This document shows positions 1 to 2,516 of a stretch of DNA of 5,386 nt, in pieces. Both the position numbers and the translations under genes were made by a program. This DNA is from an uncultured Eubacterium sp. (GTDB lineage Bacteria; Bacillota; Clostridia; Lachnospirales; Lachnospiraceae), in assembly GCA_910579145.1 (NCBI GenBank), contig CAJTTQ010000119.1, forward strand, positions 1 through 5,386. Direction: 5' to 3'. Each line of letters starts with the position of its first letter. The stretch's first letter is position 1. The notes beneath the pieces were generated by a model. The model saw only the letters and a list, made by a program, of their open reading frames with translations. It had not been told where the DNA came from and searched no databases.

Positions 1-7
1 ACCTCCT
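1..7 (-). promoter_or_regulatory. Ribosome binding site of a divergent gene lying off the left edge
   Basis: Read on the minus strand these bases are AGGAGGT, a full-strength Shine-Dalgarno sequence. With normal spacing its start codon would fall just left of base 1, so the coding part is not visible and its product cannot be named. The minus-strand promoter candidate at 81-109 points toward this site, which supports a divergent gene with a leader of roughly 70-75 nt. A short inverted repeat (CCGG, five-base loop, CCGG at 14-26) lies in that leader but is too small to call a riboswitch or attenuator. Confidence 0.55.
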
Positions 8-80
8 GTAAGTCCGGCTCAACCGGGCCTTTGTCCTATTGGAATCAAGATTTTGAACTTGTTTCGCAATTGCCTAATCT

Positions 81-109
81 ATCATAGTATAACAAATTCA
101 GCCGGGCAA
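81..109 (-). promoter_or_regulatory. Candidate sigma-A-type promoter for the divergent minus-strand gene
   Basis: On the minus strand TTGCCC (bases 109-104) is followed after exactly 17 bases by TATGAT (bases 86-81). These match the TTGACA and TATAAT consensus at 4 and 5 of 6 positions, with ideal spacing. Initiation would be near base 74, right beside an 8-bp palindrome GCAATTGC at 66-73 that could be an operator. An overlapping TATACT is a second possible -10 box. The assignment rests on sequence match and on the AGGAGGT site downstream at 1-7. Confidence 0.45.
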
Positions 110-172
110 GATTATATTTATATAGATGATAAGATATCTCTAAAAAGAACTTTTTCTTTTTTTGCAACAAAA

Positions 173-202
173 ATGACACAAAGATGAAATAGTCTTTATA
201 AC
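173..202 (+). promoter_or_regulatory. Candidate promoter of the ASST gene
   Basis: ATGACA (173-178) and TATAAC (197-202) each match the sigma-A consensus at 5 of 6 positions and are separated by 18 bases. Transcription would begin around 208-210, giving a leader of about 40 nt before the ATG at 251. The -10 box lies inside the left arm of the palindrome at 192-227, so a protein bound there would block the polymerase. The flanking DNA (about 110-235) is very AT-rich, as usual for promoters in these bacteria, and this also makes chance matches more likely. Confidence 0.42.
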
Positions 203-227
203 GATAAAATTTTATCTTTATAGAGTC
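192..227. promoter_or_regulatory. Imperfect 36-bp palindrome over the promoter, possible operator
   Basis: The core GATAAAATTTTATC (203-216) is a perfect 14-bp palindrome. The symmetry extends outward to 18-base arms with 15 Watson-Crick pairs; the exceptions are 202/217, 196/223 (a G-T pair) and 193/226. The structure covers the -10 box and predicted start site of the ASST promoter and ends 11 bases before the Shine-Dalgarno. This is the classic position for a dimeric repressor site. If transcribed in full it could also fold into a weak AT-rich hairpin. No regulator family can be named from the sequence. Confidence 0.45.
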
Positions 228-238
228 AATCAACGTTT

Positions 239-244
239 AGGAGG
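239..244 (+). promoter_or_regulatory. Strong ribosome binding site fixing the ASST start at 251
   Basis: AGGAGG lies six bases before the ATG at 251, optimal spacing. It decides the start of the sulfotransferase reading frame. By contrast, no Shine-Dalgarno precedes the GTG at 596 after the internal stop. Confidence 0.85.
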
Positions 245-250
245 AAACAT

Positions 251-589
251 ATGAGCCATATTATTTTTCGCTTTTTATCCATCGCACCGGACACCGTTAA
301 AATTGCTGTTAAAAGGAAATGGAAACGGGACATCTGCCGGAATGGGGCCTGGTTAAAAAAATTTTACGCCTTCATGGATGCTGGCATGGATAATGTGATC
401 AAAAAAACGAATGCACCAAGGAAGAAAAATCCATCATGGGACAGCTGGAAACAGGAAAAAGCGATGGAGTGGCTTTTACAAAAATTCCATTTTACGTTTG
501 ATCATATGCTGATCATCCAGAATCCTTACGGTGAAGTGCCGCTCAGCAGCATGCTGGTCTTTGAAACCGATGAAAAATGCCTCGTCTAG
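251..589 (+). CDS. N-terminal fragment of the ASST-family protein (112 aa)
   Basis: As written, translation from the well-supported ATG gives 112 residues and then stops at TAG. Residues 1-80 are basic and probably helical, with many Lys, Arg and Trp (for example PSWDSWKQ at 61-68), and have no clear membrane segment. From 87 the sequence IIQNPYGEVPLSSMLVFE is the opening of the ASST N-terminal beta module, which normally continues with a strand of the type found directly after the stop. The fragment contains none of the propeller or catalytic residues, so alone it should have no sulfotransferase activity. It looks like the stump of a broken gene, not an independent small protein. Confidence 0.5.
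   Translation: MSHIIFRFLSIAPDTVKIAVKRKWKRDICRNGAWLKKFYAFMDAGMDNVIKKTNAPRKKNPSWDSWKQEKAMEWLLQKFHFTFDHMLIIQNPYGEVPLSSMLVFETDEKCLV
587..589 (+). other. In-frame amber codon splitting the ASST gene
   Basis: The reading is GTC TAG TAT ATC GTG, with protein CLV before and YIVRGK after. The family has a beta strand running through this point, where a residue such as Ser or Gln would fit (TCG or CAG to TAG is a single base change). The other three stop codons visible in the window (2084-2086, 2432-2434, 2517-2519) are all TAA, so the window itself does not prove that TAG is a stop in this genome. Confidence 0.8.
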
Positions 590-595
590 TATATC

Positions 596-2086
596 GTGCG
601 GGGAAAGACAGAGGAAGATAATTTTTCCTATTGTACGAAGGCGTTTACCCGACAGCATATGATCCCGGTTTTAGGACTGTATGCCGAGGATCAAAACATC
701 GTTGAGGTAACGCTGTATTCCGGGAAAATGAAACCGATCGCGAAACGGAACCTGACGATCGTTACCGGGCCATTACCGGAGAAACTCCCCAGACAATACG
801 GCATCTATTTATATGAAGACGGACACTTTATGTTTCCCGATCGGAAATTAAATTCCCCTACGTATATTAATCCCCATTCCAATGTCATGTATGAAATGGA
901 TTTTACAGGGCGCACGCACGAAGTCTTTCATGTGAGCGGGGGCATCCATCACTGTCTGACGCCTCGCCCGAAAGCCTTATCCGGTCAGGACCGGGAAATC
1001 CTGGCGGCCGCCAGTTCCCTTTGTTCCCGAATGGAAGATGCGATCCTCTGTTATGATACGGCGAACGGAGAGATTGTGGAAAAATGGGATCTGGGGCCTC
1101 TGTTTCCCCGAAAATACCTAAAGCGAAAGGACTGGGCACATCTGAATGCCCTTGTTTGTTGTGACAGGGATCATGTATTGATCTCACTGCGAAACCTCCA
1201 CACCATCGCCAAACTGGATCTGTCCGCCAATGAACTACTGTGGGTGGCTGCTCCCCCGGATATGTATAAAGGCACGAAACTGGAGAGTAAAATGCTGGCG
1301 CCGGCCGGAGAAGAATTTCACTATTTTTTCCAACAGCATGCCGTGAAAATTCTGCACATGGATCGTCAAAAGAAAACGATGTCGATACTCCTGTTTGATA
1401 ATCACTGTATCACAAAACGAAAGAGCCGGTATCATGACGGCAGGCAGGAATCCTACGGATGTCTCTACCAGATCGATGAGAAGGAAAAGAAAATCAGGAC
1501 GGTCTTTGCCATCCCCTGTGAACTGTCGCCTACGAGGTCAAATGTCTATTTCGACCGCAGCCAGAACAGCCTTTTTACTATGACGGGATCCGCGAATTCT
1601 TCCAATCTGCATGATCATGCCTACATCAGTGAATGGAATGCCGAAACCGGGGAGCTATTAAGCAAGTATTCCATAACAGAAGGGTTCTTCCAGGCTGTTC
1701 CGATTTGTCTGACAGACTGTATCACAGACAAAAAACGGAGCCGGCCGCTGGATCTGCACAAAGGTAAACTGACGCCGCCCGTCCGGTCGGAACACGAAGG
1801 AACCATCGAGTGGAAACAGCGTTTTTCCCAAAAGTTCCGTATTTCCGTGGTGGACGACCTGATCGCGGTACAGGCACGGGATCATAAAGTGGAAAAAATC
1901 TTTCTGGTAAACCAGGATATGGTATGGGAAAAAGATTTTACGAATACGTACCAGGTTGGCGAAAAATTTGCCAAGATGGTATATGCTGTGTCAGTTCCCG
2001 TGGACGGATTACCCGCCGGCAGGTATGAAATCCACTTACAGTATGAAGGGGAATACATCGCCACCGGCAAATGGTTTATTTGTTAA
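596..2086 (+). CDS. C-terminal catalytic part of the ASST-family protein (496 codons)
   Basis: This open stretch carries the rest of the N-terminal beta module (to about residue 60), the beta-propeller (about 100-390) and a C-terminal beta region (about 395-496). Candidate catalytic residues in local numbering are H119, H182 and N184 in WAHLN, R199 in ISLRN, and H248 in FQQHAV. The GTG at 596 is only a formal start: it begins inside a beta strand, has no Shine-Dalgarno, and lies six bases after the upstream stop. Translational re-initiation after the 112-residue fragment is conceivable because the gap is so short, but it would yield a protein without the first strands of its module. I treat this as the second half of the broken gene. 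Its stop is TAA, 75 bases before the next gene on the same strand. Confidence 0.6.
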   Translation: MRGKTEEDNFSYCTKAFTRQHMIPVLGLYAEDQNIVEVTLYSGKMKPIAKRNLTIVTGPLPEKLPRQYGIYLYEDGHFMFPDRKLNSPTYINPHSNVMYEMDFTGRTHEVFHVSGGIHHCLTPRPKALSGQDREILAAASSLCSRMEDAILCYDTANGEIVEKWDLGPLFPRKYLKRKDWAHLNALVCCDRDHVLISLRNLHTIAKLDLSANELLWVAAPPDMYKGTKLESKMLAPAGEEFHYFFQQHAVKILHMDRQKKTMSILLFDNHCITKRKSRYHDGRQESYGCLYQIDEKEKKIRTVFAIPCELSPTRSNVYFDRSQNSLFTMTGSANSSNLHDHAYISEWNAETGELLSKYSITEGFFQAVPICLTDCITDKKRSRPLDLHKGKLTPPVRSEHEGTIEWKQRFSQKFRISVVDDLIAVQARDHKVEKIFLVNQDMVWEKDFTNTYQVGEKFAKMVYAVSVPVDGLPAGRYEIHLQYEGEYIATGKWFIC

Positions 2087-2161
2087 AAAGCGAAATCTGA
2101 CGAAGAATTGCAACAAAGTTTTTCTATACTGAAGTAAATTTTAAATGTATGGAGGAATAGA
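2087..2161 (+). other. Short spacer between the ASST and HTH genes
   Basis: The 75-base AT-rich gap holds no convincing hairpin, so read-through from the upstream gene is possible. It contains TTGCAACAAA (2108-2117), which also occurs upstream of the ASST gene at 162-171, and TATACT (2125-2130). These two are only 11 bases apart (box to box), too close for a normal promoter. GGAGGA at 2151-2156 is the ribosome binding site of the next gene, five bases before its ATG. Confidence 0.5.
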
Positions 2162-2434
2162 ATGACTGAGCAGAATGAGCAGTTTCTCATTGCTTTGTGT
2201 AACCGGATCTTGTATTTATGTCAGATTCGCGGGATTTCTCCTGAACGGATTGCCGGGGAGATCCCGCTCCGAAACGGGCAGGACATCCGTATGGAAAACC
2301 TCATGGGTATCCGTACCGATGAAATTGAAAAGATAGCGGGGATGCTGGGCGTCGGGGCAGATTTTCTGCCGGGGAAGCCGGGCGGGTATTCCGCGGAGGT
2401 GGAGTACATCGTTTATTTACTAAGACGCCTGTAA
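2162..2434 (+). CDS. Small protein resembling a divergent Xre/Cro-type helix-turn-helix regulator
   Basis: The 90-residue product starts at an ATG with a strong GGAGGA site five bases upstream. Residues 6-24 (RILYLCQIRGIS region) look like the first helix of a Cro/C1-type domain, ISPERIAGEI (25-34) like the second, and EIEKIAGMLGVGADFLPG (54-71) like the closing helix with the usual LGV turn. The middle (35-52), where the recognition helix should lie, lacks the common S-x-L-x-x-I-x-x-G pattern, so DNA binding is uncertain. No membrane segment, signal or metal site is seen. It follows the ASST gene by 75 bases on the same strand and may be co-transcribed with it, and it is closed by the hairpin four bases downstream. 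Family placement is by eye and moderate; that it is a real gene is well supported by the start signal and terminator. Confidence 0.65.
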   Translation: MTEQNEQFLIALCNRILYLCQIRGISPERIAGEIPLRNGQDIRMENLMGIRTDEIEKIAGMLGVGADFLPGKPGGYSAEVEYIVYLLRRL

Positions 2435-2437
2435 AAA

Positions 2438-2467
2438 ACCGGGAAAAACCTGACGGTTCTTCCCGGT
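2438..2467. terminator. Bidirectional rho-independent terminator between convergent genes
   Basis: Thirteen-base arms (2438-2450 and 2455-2467) pair with a single A/C mismatch at 2446/2459 around a TGAC loop; the core is ACCGGGAA. On the plus strand it begins four bases after the HTH gene's stop and is followed by a U-rich stretch (2468-2486, interrupted). On the minus strand it lies about 50 bases after the xylanase stop and is followed by an unbroken run of six U residues (from the A-tract at 2433-2438), so it is the stronger terminator for the xylanase. The remaining bases to 2516 hold nothing else I can identify. Confidence 0.85.
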
Positions 2468-2516
2468 ATCTTTATATTCTTCTTTAGTGAAATCCAATCT
2501 GCGCACCATCAGTCTT

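Larger units (their letters stand above)
251..2086 (+). pseudogene. Aryl-sulfate sulfotransferase (ASST) family gene interrupted by an in-frame TAG
   Basis: This is one 611-codon gene split at codon 113 (587-589) by TAG; both open parts are in the same frame. ASST enzymes move sulfate from one phenolic sulfate ester to another phenol without PAPS, through a sulfo-histidine on a beta-propeller. Seen here: an N-terminal helical part, then the N-terminal beta module that starts at NPYG (91-94) and resumes after the stop, ending in IPVLGLY. The propeller follows, with likely catalytic His at 234 (HH), W295-x-H297-x-N299, R314 and H363 (QQHAV), and LFDN to 384. These match the order of key His, Asn and Arg residues known in E. 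coli AssT, though my one-to-one alignment is by eye. No signal peptide is visible, so the intact product would be cytoplasmic, unlike the periplasmic enterobacterial enzyme. There is no frameshift or other stop, so the lesion is either recent, a sequencing error, or suppressed. Confidence 0.75.

Noticed and set aside
142..163. AAAAAG-AA-CTTTTT inverted repeat followed by T-rich DNA as a terminator
   Set aside because: The stem has only A-T pairs apart from one G-C, and the loop is too short. It lies upstream of a promoter with no gene ending nearby.
45..233. Minus-strand open frame in the left intergenic region
   Set aside because: It is composed of AT-driven Lys, Phe, Tyr and Leu runs, has no ribosome binding site, and overlaps both promoter candidates.
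596..598. GTG as a genuine start of a separate sulfotransferase gene
   Set aside because: There is no ribosome binding site, and the start lies inside a beta strand of a module that begins before the upstream TAG in the same frame.
2108..2130. TTGCAA and TATACT as a promoter for the HTH gene
   Set aside because: The two boxes are separated by 11 bases, far below the usual 16-18. At the correct distance upstream of TATACT there is no -35 match.
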